From Nitrosomonas sp. Is79A3 (GTDB taxonomy: Bacteria; Pseudomonadota; Gammaproteobacteria; Burkholderiales; Nitrosomonadaceae): a stretch of 64,000 bases of DNA. Below the pieces are notes generated by a model. The model was not told the origin of the DNA. It searched no databases and worked only from the letters and a program-made list of their open reading frames with translations. The first letter of the stretch is position 1. Every line of letters begins with the position of its first letter. The stretch is taken from contig NC_015731.1 of assembly GCF_000219585.1 (NCBI RefSeq), forward strand, positions 1,798,001 through 1,862,000. Reading direction: 5' to 3'. Below, piece by piece: positions 27,627 to 37,079 of this stretch. The translations under genes were made by a program, and so were the position numbers.

Positions 27627-27770
27627 GGCTATGTCACAATTGGTTGTTGAAAATGACCTGCAAACTAACACGATTTATTTTTAATCAATTGGTTATATGT
27701 TTTTATGGTTATCAAAAAATCATTTGCCATCAGTGAATTGGAAAATTCAACAACTAACTGCTACATAGCC
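27627..27770. mobile_element. 144-bp MITE with perfect 8-bp target duplication
   Basis: The ends are 25-bp inverted repeats (GGCTATGT..CA.TT.GTTGTTGAA, about four mismatches). ATCATAAA occurs directly on both sides (27619-27626 and 27771-27778), an exact 8-bp target-site duplication. There is no ORF inside. The parental IS is not in the window; families making 8-bp duplications include IS1595 and ISAs1. It occupies part of a 400-bp gap between rdgB and a Pro-rich gene; in the rest (27469-27618, 27779-27868) I see no further structure beyond a weak AACCAA/TTGGTT hairpin after rdgB. Confidence 0.8.
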
Positions 27771-27868
27771 ATCATAAATTTTATTTTCAATAATTGTGTG
27801 TGACCTTACGTACAGACACTTCAAGCGCAAATCTAGATAGTTATAGTTTTATCAATAGGAAATGCGTT

Positions 27869-28102
27869 ATGAAATCCACTCCAGAATTATCATTCTCAAT
27901 CCCAGCCAGACCAATTCCAGAACACATCCCACCGAGTGATCCTCCTCCCGATGTAATCACACCAAATCACGAACCTACACCAGAATGGCCTCCCCGGTCT
28001 GCCCCTCCCAGTAAAAACCCTCCACTGAGCGATCCCGAGATTCCCGTGCCCGAAAGATTGAACAATTGTACTGTTGTTATATTGCCGTGCATTTACTCAT
28101 AA
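27869..28102 (+). CDS. Small Pro-rich protein, 77 residues
   Basis: Not recognised. The sequence is dominated by Pro, Ser, Glu and Asp (PIPEHIPPSDPPPDV, PEWPPRSAPPSKNPP), predicted disordered, ending in a short hydrophobic tail (NNCTVVILPCIYS) with two Cys. ATG 27869 is preceded by AGGAAA; the upstream in-frame extension to 27794 looks non-coding. It is first in a cluster of three small genes each followed by its own gap or terminator. Coding status is plausible rather than proven. Confidence 0.5.
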   Translation: MKSTPELSFSIPARPIPEHIPPSDPPPDVITPNHEPTPEWPPRSAPPSKNPPLSDPEIPVPERLNNCTVVILPCIYS

Positions 28103-28214
28103 CACCCCCCCGGTAGGTTTTTCATACGTGTATACCCTTAAGTATTCGACCTTATAGAATTTATCAACTAATTTGTGTAATCTATTTTCTCACCCACTTA
28201 TTTGGAGGTGTACC

Positions 28215-28322
28215 ATGTCAACAAATAAAATTTATCATAAAGAACCAGAGGATAGCGCAGTATTTTACGCTGTGATAATCGCGTTTTCAGTGGTAGGATT
28301 ATTCGTGTGGAACATATTCTAG
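28215..28322 (+). CDS. 35-residue single-span membrane protein
   Basis: A short frame with a strong ribosome site GGAGGTG six bases before ATG 28215. Residues about 15-33 (VFYAVIIAFSVVGLFVWNIF) form one clear membrane helix after a charged N-terminus (MSTNKIYHKEPEDSA). It is followed closely by a hairpin terminator, as expected of a real transcription unit. Function unknown. Confidence 0.65.
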   Translation: MSTNKIYHKEPEDSAVFYAVIIAFSVVGLFVWNIF

Positions 28323-28343
28323 CTGATATCTACAACCCTTCCT

Positions 28344-28368
28344 TAACCGCCCGCAAGGCGGTTATTTA
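28344..28368 (+). terminator. Terminator after the 35-residue membrane protein gene
   Basis: TAACCGCC-CGCAA-GGCGGTTA, an 8-bp perfect stem followed by TTTATT. Confidence 0.75.
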
Positions 28369-28461
28369 TTGCTACTCCATCTAAGTGCGTTAGCGAACTG
28401 AATCATAAATAAATCGTGTAGATAATTATTACTTATTAATTTATAAATGGAGTGATATATC

Positions 28462-28749
28462 ATGAAATTAGGAAAGTTATTTTTATCGTTGATCACAAGC
28501 GCCGCTCTTTTGATAGCGAACAATTCTGCTTTTTCGGATTCATCAACAAAAAATCAGAAACCCGTAGAAAATAGCGAATATAACTCCCTATCGGCACCTA
28601 CCTCAAAATCTCCTCATGACACAAATGATCAAAGTGTTAACAACCGGAATTTAAGCAAGCGTCCTCCTGTTGATCCATCAACAAATAACAAGCCTTTTGA
28701 TGGAGATGAAAAAAAGAAAACCTCCAGCCACCAATCTAAACATGATTAA
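28462..28749 (+). CDS. Small secreted hydrophilic protein, 95 residues
   Basis: Signal peptide of about 26 residues (MKLGKLFLSLITSAALLIANN...AFS) then a low-complexity mature region rich in Ser, Asn, Lys and Pro (SKSPHDTNDQS, KPFDGDEKKKTS), predicted disordered. GGAG lies upstream of ATG 28462 and a terminator follows. Not recognised; secretion to the periplasm is the only inference. Confidence 0.65.
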   Translation: MKLGKLFLSLITSAALLIANNSAFSDSSTKNQKPVENSEYNSLSAPTSKSPHDTNDQSVNNRNLSKRPPVDPSTNNKPFDGDEKKKTSSHQSKHD

Positions 28750-28770
28750 AACTTCATTCAAATACTAAGC

Positions 28771-28793
28771 ACCCGCTACGGCGGGTTTTTTAT
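28771..28793 (+). terminator. Terminator after the small secreted protein gene
   Basis: ACCCGC-TAC-GGCGGGT stem followed by six T residues. Confidence 0.8.
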
Positions 28794-29122
28794 TGCCCAT
28801 CATAACCGTAATTTTTTACCAGCTGGCCGCATGCCACGCTCGATTTCTTTCTTCGTTCTTTCGAAATTCTGCTTCATTTATCCGTAACACGCTGCTTGAA
28901 CTCTTCGCGTCATCTTACCCAATACCAGATGAATAGCGCCGCACCAATCGTTCCACGTCCGAAGTAAGACAGTGTCAATATACGAGGTCGCGAGTCAAGA
29001 AAAGCGCCAATAAATCGCAATAGCTGTTTTCAGATACAAATAATCTCTTCTGATTCATCAATGACGTGAATCATGTTTATCCACGATATTTCCCATAACA
29101 TTTGAAATGTAAAACACGCAAA
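28794..29122. other. Intergenic stretch without a convincing gene
   Basis: About 330 bases between the secreted-protein terminator and fghA. On the minus strand a 25-codon frame (28800-28877; MKQNFERTKKEIERGM...) has plausible composition and could be a gene remnant, but it has no clear ribosome site and I cannot assign it. The rest shows no strong hairpin, repeat or ORF. Confidence 0.4.
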
Positions 29123-29965
29123 CTACCCAAGCTGCTCTCGATGATGTCTCAAATGATCATTGATAAACGAGCTGATGAAATAATAGCTATGATCGTAGTC
29201 CTGGTGGTAACGCAATGTCAGTTTCTGTCCGGCTGCGGCGCAGGCATTTTCCAATCGATCCGGATGCAATTGTTCGGCCAGAAATTGATCGTTCAATCCC
29301 TGATCAATCAATAATTCCGGAACGCGATGACCTGCGGCAATCAGTGCGGTCGCATCGTATTTCTGCCAGTTTTCCTGATTTTCACCCAAATAATTGCGGA
29401 AAGCTTTTTGCCCCCAGGGACATTGCATCGGTGCGGAAATAGGAGCAAATGCCGAAACCGAGCGATACAATCCGGGGTGACGCAATGCCAATGTCAATGC
29501 GCCGTGCCCGCCCATCGAATGACCAAAAATACCCATGCGATTTTTATCGGCAGGGAAATGTTCGATAATGATTTCGCGTAATTCCTGGGTAATATAGCTT
29601 TCCATACGATAGTAGCTGGACCAAGGTTCAACGGTCGCATCCAGATAAAACCCCGCACCCGCACCAAAATCCCAGCTATCGGTTTCACCTGGAATCCCGG
29701 TCTGGCGCGGACTGGTATCCATGGATACTAACATCAGCCCATATTCAGCGGCATAGCGCTGCGCACCGGCTTTGATCATGAAGGTTTCTTCGGTGCAGGT
29801 CAGCCCGGACAGGAAAAACAGTACCGGAACGCGTTGATGCTTCGCTTGCGGTGGCTGATACACCGAGAACCGCATGGGCAAACCGATAACCGCGGATGGA
29901 TGCTGGTAAAAGCCTTGCATGCCGTCAAAACACGAATGTTGACTGCGGGTTTCCAGTGTCGTCAC
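29123..29965 (-). CDS. fghA: S-formylglutathione hydrolase
   Basis: 280 residues, esterase-D family alpha/beta hydrolase. The nucleophile elbow is GHSMGGHGAL; VLFFLSGLTCTEETFMIKAGAQRYAAEYGL and the C-terminal YDHSYYFISSFI with the catalytic His are characteristic. It hydrolyses S-formylglutathione to formate and glutathione, the second step of glutathione-dependent formaldehyde oxidation. It follows frmA by two bases on the same strand. Confidence 0.95.
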   Translation of the reverse strand: MTTLETRSQHSCFDGMQGFYQHPSAVIGLPMRFSVYQPPQAKHQRVPVLFFLSGLTCTEETFMIKAGAQRYAAEYGLMLVSMDTSPRQTGIPGETDSWDFGAGAGFYLDATVEPWSSYYRMESYITQELREIIIEHFPADKNRMGIFGHSMGGHGALTLALRHPGLYRSVSAFAPISAPMQCPWGQKAFRNYLGENQENWQKYDATALIAAGHRVPELLIDQGLNDQFLAEQLHPDRLENACAAAGQKLTLRYHQDYDHSYYFISSFINDHLRHHREQLG

Positions 29966-29967
29966 GA

Positions 29968-31074
29968 TCAGTAAATCACTACGGAGCGGATCGATTCGCC
30001 GCTTTTCATTAAATTAAACCCTTCATTGATATTATCCAGCGTCAAGGTATGCGTGATTAGCGAATCGATATCAATTTTTCCTTCCATATACCAGTCGACA
30101 ATTTTAGGTACATCGGTGCGGCCACGCGCGCCGCCAAAAGCGGAGCCTTCCCATTTGCGGCCGGTAACGAGCTGGAAAGGACGCGTACTAATTTCAGCGC
30201 CAGCCTCCGCCACGCCGATGATGATGCTGCGTCCCCAGCCTTTATGCGTACATTCCAAAGCCTGGCGCATGATTTTGGTATTACCGATACACTCGAAACT
30301 GTAGTCTGCACCGCCATCGGTCAGTTGCACGACAGCATCGACGATATTAGGCACAGCAGTAGGGTTGATGAAATGCGTCATGCCGAATTTGCGTGCCATC
30401 GCTTCGCGCTGCGGGTTGATGTCGATGCCTATGATTTGGTCGGCACCGACCATGCGTGCGCCTTGAATTACATTCAGCCCGATTCCGCCCAGACCGAAAA
30501 CCGCGACATTAGCGCCAGCCTCGACCTTGGCGGTATAAATCACCGCGCCGATGCCTGTCGTCACGCCGCAGCCGATATAACAAACCTTATCAAAAGGCGC
30601 ATCCTCGCGAATTTTTGCCAGTGCGATTTCAGGGACAACGGTGTAATTGGAGAAAGTGGATGTGCCCATGTAATGGAACAGCGGTTTCCCATCCAGAGAA
30701 AAACGCGAGGTACTGTCCGGCATCACACCGCGTCCTTGCGTACTGCGGATTGCCTGACACAGGTTTGTTTTTTTGGAAAGACAGAATTTACATTCGCGGC
30801 ATTCCGGTGTGTAGAGCGGAATGACATGATCGCCTTTGCGCAACGATTTGACGTTATGGCCGACATCGACCACTACACCGGCGCCTTCATGACCGAGAAT
30901 AGCCGGGAACAAACCTTCCGGATCGGCACCGGAGAGAGTGTAATAATCGGTATGGCAAATGCCGGTGGCTTTGATTTCTATCAATACTTCGCCGGATTTC
31001 GGGCCTTCCAGATCAACTTCTTCGATCGTTAACGGTTGACCGGCTTTCCAAGCAACAGCGGCTCTTGTTTTCAT
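29968..31074 (-). CDS. frmA: S-(hydroxymethyl)glutathione dehydrogenase (class III alcohol dehydrogenase)
   Basis: 368 residues, zinc-dependent MDR enzyme. Catalytic zinc ligands are in [21 protein letters not shown] and [13 protein letters not shown]; the structural zinc Cys cluster is [15 protein letters not shown]; the NAD fold has [14 protein letters not shown]. It oxidises the formaldehyde-glutathione adduct; class III enzymes also reduce S-nitrosoglutathione, which could matter in an organism producing NO. Start ATG overlaps the stop of the phosphatase gene by one base. Confidence 0.96.
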   Translation of the reverse strand: MKTRAAVAWKAGQPLTIEEVDLEGPKSGEVLIEIKATGICHTDYYTLSGADPEGLFPAILGHEGAGVVVDVGHNVKSLRKGDHVIPLYTPECRECKFCLSKKTNLCQAIRSTQGRGVMPDSTSRFSLDGKPLFHYMGTSTFSNYTVVPEIALAKIREDAPFDKVCYIGCGVTTGIGAVIYTAKVEAGANVAVFGLGGIGLNVIQGARMVGADQIIGIDINPQREAMARKFGMTHFINPTAVPNIVDAVVQLTDGGADYSFECIGNTKIMRQALECTHKGWGRSIIIGVAEAGAEISTRPFQLVTGRKWEGSAFGGARGRTDVPKIVDWYMEGKIDIDSLITHTLTLDNINEGFNLMKSGESIRSVVIY

Positions 31075-31574
31075 CAGAATATTTCCTTTTTATTAGTGCG
31101 AAGATGTGCCAGCAGACCCTGACTGGCTTCCTCAACCATATCCAATACCAGTTCAAAGCCTTGATTCCCGCCAAAGTACGGATCGGGCACCTCGACATCC
31201 GCATCAGCTTGAGTACTGTATTGCATGAATAATTGAATTTTGTTGGTATGTTGTTGAGGACTGCGCTGTTGCAGTAAAGAAAGGTTTTCCTTATCCATCG
31301 CAAGAATGTAGTCGAATTCCTCAAAATCGTTTGGTTGAACTGCACGAGCCCGCAAATCGTGCATCTTGTAGCCGCGCTGCAGTGCTGTGTTCTGAGCACG
31401 GTGATCAGGTGGATCGCCAATATGATATGCATGCGTGCCAGCAGAATCCACGTCGATCATATGATCAACACCGGCTTCTTTGACTAAATGCCGGAAAACT
31501 GCATCGGCTGTTGGCGACCGGCAAATGTTTCCCATGCAGACAAATAATACTTTTATCTTTTTATTTTCGTTCAT
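31074..31574 (-). CDS. Low-molecular-weight protein-tyrosine phosphatase
   Basis: 166 residues. P-loop [14 protein letters not shown] near the N-terminus gives the CX5R(S) signature (C-M-G-N-I-C-R-S), and the general-acid loop is VPDPYFGG. Cytoplasmic; in bacteria such enzymes act on tyrosine kinases of exopolysaccharide synthesis or are of unknown role. Here it is the first gene of a three-gene minus-strand unit with frmA and fghA, with a one-base stop/start overlap (TGATG). Confidence 0.93.
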   Translation of the reverse strand: MNENKKIKVLFVCMGNICRSPTADAVFRHLVKEAGVDHMIDVDSAGTHAYHIGDPPDHRAQNTALQRGYKMHDLRARAVQPNDFEEFDYILAMDKENLSLLQQRSPQQHTNKIQLFMQYSTQADADVEVPDPYFGGNQGFELVLDMVEEASQGLLAHLRTNKKEIF

Positions 31575-31778
31575 AGCAAATCATTAGTGTAATAGGATTT
31601 CGAAAGTAGCAGGTTCAAGCAGAAAAATTTGAATAGTGCAGGGTAAAGATTAACACGACGCCGGTTAAAACGAAATTCAGCAGCACTAACTCTTATAAAA
31701 TACTTTTAGTCTATTTTTCCTATTCCACTTGTAAACACAGCACAGATCATTCCTGCAAAAAATGATCCTTATAGTTAA

Positions 31779-31891
31779 GGAAGCTCTGATTAAGTCCTTC
31801 GACAGGCTCAGGACGAACGGTAATATATTGATTACGTTTGTGGTGAGCTTGTTGTCGAACCATGAATGTAATCAATTTAATCAGAGCTTCC
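31779..31891. mobile_element. 113-bp MITE flanked by TTAA, with GGAAGCTCTGATTAA ends
   Basis: Perfect terminal inverted repeats GGAAGCTCTGATTAA/TTAATCAGAGCTTCC, flanked on both sides by TTAA (31775-31778, 31892-31895). Inside are TCCTTCGACAGGCTCAGGAC and, inverted, GGTGAGCTTG...TCGAACC, a second imperfect hairpin of a type that is widespread in bacterial genomes. The ends and 4-bp YTAR-like target suit the IS5 group. A degenerate copy lies at 49478-49586. The remaining ~340 bases of this 458-bp gap (31575-32032) show only AT-rich sequence and the ribosome site of the next gene. Confidence 0.8.
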
Positions 31892-32032
31892 TTAATTGTA
31901 GTATCAGATTTATTGAATTTTATAAAAAATAATCCGTAATTCGAAAATAACTAACTGAAAATGTCAGAATTTTCCTAGGTTAGCAATGATTAATATAATT
32001 TAACTAATCAATTGATCTAAAGGAATAAATAT

Positions 32033-32350
32033 ATGTCACTAAAGAATTCAATTAAAGAGTTTAAAGCTTTCTTAGGCGATAAGGAATCGCTTCTTGATAA
32101 AAGCTATCCAAGAGTAGTGGAAACGATAAAATTACACTGGGGTTACAAAGAATTTTATTTGTGCATCAACAAGTTGCTCGTTGTTGAAAAAGACCAGAAT
32201 AGACAAGGATTCCCTTTGGAGGTACTGCAAGAGATATATAAATTACAAGAAATACATGAAAAAGTATTTCCAGGATTAAAGCCGTTATTAAATGGCAACT
32301 TAGAAACCACTTCACGCAACAGCAAGAGCCATAGTCAGATGTTGATATAG
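32033..32350 (+). CDS. Hypothetical protein, 105 residues
   Basis: Not recognised. Predicted mostly helical and soluble (SIKEFKAFLGDKESLLDK, YKEFYLCINKLLVVEKDQNRQGFPLEVLQEIYKLQEIHEKVFP), ending in a Ser/Asn-rich tail. AAAGGAAT eight bases before ATG supports the start. It lies alone between the phosphatase operon and the convergent L,D-transpeptidase. AT-rich. Confidence 0.6.
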   Translation: MSLKNSIKEFKAFLGDKESLLDKSYPRVVETIKLHWGYKEFYLCINKLLVVEKDQNRQGFPLEVLQEIYKLQEIHEKVFPGLKPLLNGNLETTSRNSKSHSQMLI

Positions 32351-32490
32351 TGTTTTAAAACCACTTGTTGATGAATTACGGATTCATTTTATCCTCCAGT
32401 TATCACAGCAGATTAACTTGAATTTCTCCGGATAGTGAAAACCTTTCGACTTTGCTAGTGCATGGACTGCCGACTTTATCCCGTACCCTA

Positions 32491-33508
<1,018 letters not shown>

Positions 33509-33606
33509 CTACATTGCTACTCATTGTAAATCCCGCATCTGCATAGAAAGCTGTTTTCCGGCTTATTCTGCATAAACCCATTTGATTTCTAAAATTTCTA
33601 TCACAC

Positions 33607-34506
33607 ATGATCGCTCAAGCCCACTCGCAACTTCACACTATCCGTGATCTTTTACGTTTTGCCGTCAGCCAGTTTAATAAAGCCGGTCTGCATTTTGGCC
33701 ATGGTTCCGCCACTGCTTACGATGAAGCGGCGTATCTTATTCTGAAAACCCTCTATTTACCACTCGATCAATTGGAGCCCTTCCTCGATGCGCGCCTGAC
33801 GGATAGCGAACGCAAACAGGTGCTGGAAATGATCGAACGCCGTGTCACAGACAGAATTCCCGTTGCTTATCTCACGCATGAGGCTTGGTTGGGTGATTTT
33901 AGTTTTTATGTCGATGAACGCGTGATTATACCGCGCTCTTTCATTGCCGAATTGCTGCAGACGCAGCTTGCGCCATGGGTCACCGAGCCCGATCACGTCA
34001 CGGATGCGCTGGATCTGTGTACCGGATCGGGTTGTTTGGCGATTCTAATGGCGCATGCTTTTGAGAATGCGCAGATCGATGCCGCAGATATTTCCGCTCA
34101 AGCGCTGGCTGTGGCGCATAAGAATGTACAGGATTACGGATTGGAACAAAGAATTGAATTGATTGAATCCAATCTGTTTTCAGCTTTATCGGGAAAACGT
34201 TACGACCTGATCATCAGCAATCCGCCGTACGTCAACGCCGAATCGATGCAGCGATTGCCGCAGGAATACCGGCATGAACCGGAAAAAGCGCTGGCCAGCG
34301 GCGACGATGGTCTGGATGCAACCCGGAAAATCCTGCAACAAGCCGCCCGGCATTTAACCGATGACGGAATATTAGTGGTTGAAATCGGCCATAACCGTGC
34401 CGAACTGGAACAAGCTTATCCGAAAGTACCTTTTACTTGGCTGGAAACCAGCGCCGGGGATGAATTTGTATTTCTGTTGCAGCGTGAGCAGTTGCCGCAT
34501 GGGTAA
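33607..34506 (+). CDS. prmB: Ribosomal protein L3 N5-glutamine methyltransferase
   Basis: 299 residues. N-terminal helical domain (LLRFAVSQFNKAGLHFGHGS...AAYLIL) followed by a Rossmann SAM domain: LDLCTGSGCLAILMAHAFENAQIDAADIS, and the NPPY motif that binds the target glutamine (LIISNPPYVNAESM). VIIPRSFIAELL rather than the PrmC pattern places it with PrmB. Divergent from tadA. Confidence 0.92.
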   Translation: MIAQAHSQLHTIRDLLRFAVSQFNKAGLHFGHGSATAYDEAAYLILKTLYLPLDQLEPFLDARLTDSERKQVLEMIERRVTDRIPVAYLTHEAWLGDFSFYVDERVIIPRSFIAELLQTQLAPWVTEPDHVTDALDLCTGSGCLAILMAHAFENAQIDAADISAQALAVAHKNVQDYGLEQRIELIESNLFSALSGKRYDLIISNPPYVNAESMQRLPQEYRHEPEKALASGDDGLDATRKILQQAARHLTDDGILVVEIGHNRAELEQAYPKVPFTWLETSAGDEFVFLLQREQLPHG

Positions 34507-34652
34507 AGTACAACTAAATTTGCATAGAAATATCAAAAAGATTTGAGCTGAGGTATATATTCCTTACCTAATTGAATAATCAGATTTTATTCGTTTCTGA
34601 TGCATTCTTTTGTACAACTAGGTAGTCCTAGTTCGTTATGCTAGAATCCTGC

Positions 34653-34895
34653 ATGGACTTTGAAATTATTGGCGAAATCAAACAACCTGAAACATTTGCT
34701 CGCGGCTCCGGTATCAGAGAATTAAATCGACTTCGCAAGATTCACGGTCTTGGTAATTGGCGTAAGCGTAAAGGCTATGCCACAGTGCGTTTGCCAGATG
34801 GGTCAATACGTGAAGCTGAAATTCATTGGTATGAAGCCGCAGGTATTGGTAAGCGTGAATTCAAAATTAAGCGTTATATGGATATACCATCATGA
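34653..34895 (+). CDS. Small basic protein, 80 residues
   Basis: Not firmly recognised. MDFEIIGEIKQPETFARGSGIRELNRLRKIHG is followed by a beta-rich part (YATVRLPDGSIREAEIHWYEAAGIGKREFKIKR). Basic, single domain; such proteins are frequent in acquired regions next to a partner gene, and a toxin-like role is conceivable but not shown. The ATG at 34653 fits the fold better than one five codons upstream. Its stop overlaps the next start (ATGA), so the pair is coupled. Confidence 0.6.
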   Translation: MDFEIIGEIKQPETFARGSGIRELNRLRKIHGLGNWRKRKGYATVRLPDGSIREAEIHWYEAAGIGKREFKIKRYMDIPS

Positions 34896-35116
34896 ACAAG
34901 CACGAATTTGCCATATGTGTTGATAACAGAGGCTATGAAGTATCGCTGGAAATGCGCAAACTCTACGAGGTGCTCACTGATTCCGATGCCGAGAAACATG
35001 GACAGATAAGAGTCATAGACGAGTCCGGTGAAGATTATTTATACCCAGCGACAGCTTTCAGCCGCGTATCGCTACCGAAAAGTGTCATTGAACGGGTATT
35101 TTCCGCCCATGCATAA
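34892..35116 (+). CDS. Small conserved protein, 74 residues, coupled to the preceding gene
   Basis: Not recognised by name. The pattern CVDNRGYEVSLEMRKLYEVLTDSDAEKHGQIRVIDESGEDYLYP resembles short proteins commonly found across bacteria as single-gene hypotheticals, predicted beta-alpha-beta. Acidic, whereas the upstream partner is basic, as in many toxin-antitoxin pairs, but this is only suggestive. ATGA overlap with the upstream gene; a 228-residue gene follows after 30 bases. Confidence 0.6.
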   Translation: MNKHEFAICVDNRGYEVSLEMRKLYEVLTDSDAEKHGQIRVIDESGEDYLYPATAFSRVSLPKSVIERVFSAHA

Positions 35117-35146
35117 CACATTTGTGTTAGATTTTAAGGGGAGCTT

Positions 35147-35833
35147 ATGGAAATAGGGTTTGCAAATTTAAAACTCGATAAAGAATGGGATATGGATGAT
35201 CTTGCTGTCCTGTCCAAGCTTTATGTTCAATGTTATAGTTTTGTGTACTCTCTGTCTGGTTTTGAGGTCCAATCAAAAGATGAGCGTATAATTGACTGGT
35301 TTCAAGGGGCTTATGCAAAGTACCCATGGAGAGGCGGGTTTAGTACCGTAAATTTCTATCATGAATTATATGCAAAGATCCCACTTGAACAAAAACCTTC
35401 TATCAAAGAAATCCAATATGCATCACCCGGGCACATAAAGTTAAAGGAAGTTCTCGTTGTTGCTGGGTTATTAGCGGGGATCGTAGCTACCGTTACAAAT
35501 GCAATAGATGATATCCATGAAACTTATAATACCATTCAGAAAGGTTTATCCGAGAGGAGGTTGACTAAGCTTGAGGTAGAACTTAAAGAGCTGGAATTGG
35601 AAGAGGCTCGCTTAGAGTATGTAAAAAGGTCCAAGAAACTGCTCATAGAAAAAATGAATATACCAGAGTCAATGCAGTCAGAGTTATCTAGACGAAGTGG
35701 CGGAAACAATCTTATGGAGCTAAAAATACTAATGTCATTTTATCGTCGCATTGAGCCTCTAGCCATTATGCAGGATCAAGGGAAGTTGACAGTTGAAGAA
35801 CCCATTGAAGAGAAATCTAACAAACGCAATTAA
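35147..35833 (+). CDS. Hypothetical protein with hydrophobic segment and coiled coil, 228 residues
   Basis: Not recognised. The N-terminal ~100 residues are globular, ending in QYASPGHIKL; a Gly/Ala/Val-rich hydrophobic helix follows (about 105-123, VLVVAGLLAGIVATVTNAI), then a strongly charged coiled coil (about 135-180, ERRLTKLEVELKELELEEARLEYVKRSKKLL). The SPG-hydrophobic-helix arrangement I recall from other uncharacterised accessory-gene products. GGGGAG six bases before ATG is a good ribosome site. Third gene of a three-gene accessory unit between prmB and rluB, lower in GC than both. Confidence 0.6.
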   Translation: MEIGFANLKLDKEWDMDDLAVLSKLYVQCYSFVYSLSGFEVQSKDERIIDWFQGAYAKYPWRGGFSTVNFYHELYAKIPLEQKPSIKEIQYASPGHIKLKEVLVVAGLLAGIVATVTNAIDDIHETYNTIQKGLSERRLTKLEVELKELELEEARLEYVKRSKKLLIEKMNIPESMQSELSRRSGGNNLMELKILMSFYRRIEPLAIMQDQGKLTVEEPIEEKSNKRN

Positions 35834-35882
35834 TTAAGATAATTTCCCGCGATGTAAATAAACGACAAAAAGAGCCAGGGCC

Positions 35883-35941
35883 GTAGGATGTTCTGAACAA
35901 AGTGAAGCGCAGATGCGCCTCTCCACGATAATACTTCCTAC
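35883..35941. repeat. Degenerate GTAGGA...TCCTAC hairpin repeat
   Basis: Short inverted ends GTAGGA and TCCTAC enclose a partly self-complementary interior (GAAGCGCAGATGCGCCTC). Looks like a decayed relative of the GTAGGG repeat at 6136-6205. Lies after the three-gene unit, upstream of the convergent end of rluB. Confidence 0.4.
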
Positions 35942-36023
35942 ACACTAACTTGAAATCAGTACCGGTGTTGAGTTTATTTTTCTATTGCAGTGCGACCAGT
36001 TCTGCATAATTGTTTCCTGGTGG

Positions 36024-36863
36024 TCACGCAATCAAACTCAACAACCGCCGGATCTCTTTTTCATCCAATTCCAGCCACTGTCCGCGTTTGATTCGTGGCG
36101 GGAGATTAATCGGGCCGAAGCGCACGCGCATCAGGCGGCTTACCGTCAATCCAATCGCTTCGAACATGCGCCGCACTTCGCGGTTTTTGCCTTCTTTCAA
36201 GATGACGCGATACCAGTGATTGATGCCTTCGCCACCTTGTTCGGACAGATAAGTAAAAGCTGCTTGCCCGTCGGCTAACATAACACCGGTGGTCAGTTGT
36301 GTTATCTGTTCGGGAGTTAGTTCTCCTAATACCCGGACGGCATATTCTCGTTCCACTTCAAAGCTCGGGTGCATCAGCCGGTTGGCCAGCGTGCCGTCGG
36401 TGGTGAAAATAAGCAATCCGCTGGTGTTAAAATCCAAACGTCCGATGGCAATCCATTTGGAAGAACGAAGATGGGGCAGTTTGTCGAATACCGAAGGGCG
36501 GCCCTCGGGATCATCCCGGCTGACAATCTCGCCTTCCGGTTTATGATACAGCAGGACTTTGGGCAGACTTTCTTCCAGGTTGAGACGAATCACGCGCTTG
36601 CCGATGCGCACGACATCTTGCGCGCCAACCCGGTCACCTACCACAGCGGTTTTGCCGTTCACACTGACTTCGCCGGAAGCAATTAACTCTTCCATTTCCC
36701 GCCGCGAACCCAATCCTTTTTGTGCCAGAAGCTTTTGGAGCTTGAAGGTGGGCGTTGCCGGTGCGTTGGAAGGCGCTGATATTTGTTCTGCCTCATCCGT
36801 TTTTACAACGTTTACAACGGATACTTTTTTCTTTATTGGCCTGATTGGCCTGTTTACTTTCAT
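36024..36863 (-). CDS. rluB: 23S rRNA pseudouridine synthase, RluB/RsuA family
   Basis: 279 residues. A basic N-terminal extension (about 1-40) precedes an S4 RNA-binding domain (KLQKLLAQKGLGSRREMEELIASGEVSVNG) and the catalytic domain with GRLDFNTSGLLIFTTDGTLANRLMHP, whose Asp is the catalytic residue. The AQKGLGSRRE start and large-subunit type ending favour RluB (23S U2605) over RsuA. Monocistronic. Confidence 0.9.
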   Translation of the reverse strand: MKVNRPIRPIKKKVSVVNVVKTDEAEQISAPSNAPATPTFKLQKLLAQKGLGSRREMEELIASGEVSVNGKTAVVGDRVGAQDVVRIGKRVIRLNLEESLPKVLLYHKPEGEIVSRDDPEGRPSVFDKLPHLRSSKWIAIGRLDFNTSGLLIFTTDGTLANRLMHPSFEVEREYAVRVLGELTPEQITQLTTGVMLADGQAAFTYLSEQGGEGINHWYRVILKEGKNREVRRMFEAIGLTVSRLMRVRFGPINLPPRIKRGQWLELDEKEIRRLLSLIA

Positions 36864-37023
36864 GAATGCTTAAATCCGGGAATTGTGCTGACGAAAAAAC
36901 TATTTGGTGAAACGTGAGAAGAGAGATTTTAAACCATTTAGCGTTCAATCATGCATTTATCGATAGCTGTTCTCGAACACTATGTCACAAAAAATTTAGC
37001 AGCAGCTCATGCGGCCGATGAAT

Positions 37024-37044
37024 GCTCGCATGGCAGACGCGAGC
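37024..37044 (-). terminator. Possible hairpin downstream of the giant surface protein gene
   Basis: GCTCGC...GCGAGC, six-base stem with nine-base loop, about 36 bases beyond the stop codon of the minus-strand gene. The T run is not adjacent, so this is a weak terminator candidate. Confidence 0.3.
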
Positions 37045-37079
37045 AGCATCATGATTAGAACTTGATTTTTTTATGCTTG

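Noticed and set aside
30244..31032. 262-residue plus-strand ORF opposite frmA
   Set aside because: Antisense shadow of a strongly conserved dehydrogenase; no recognisable domain.
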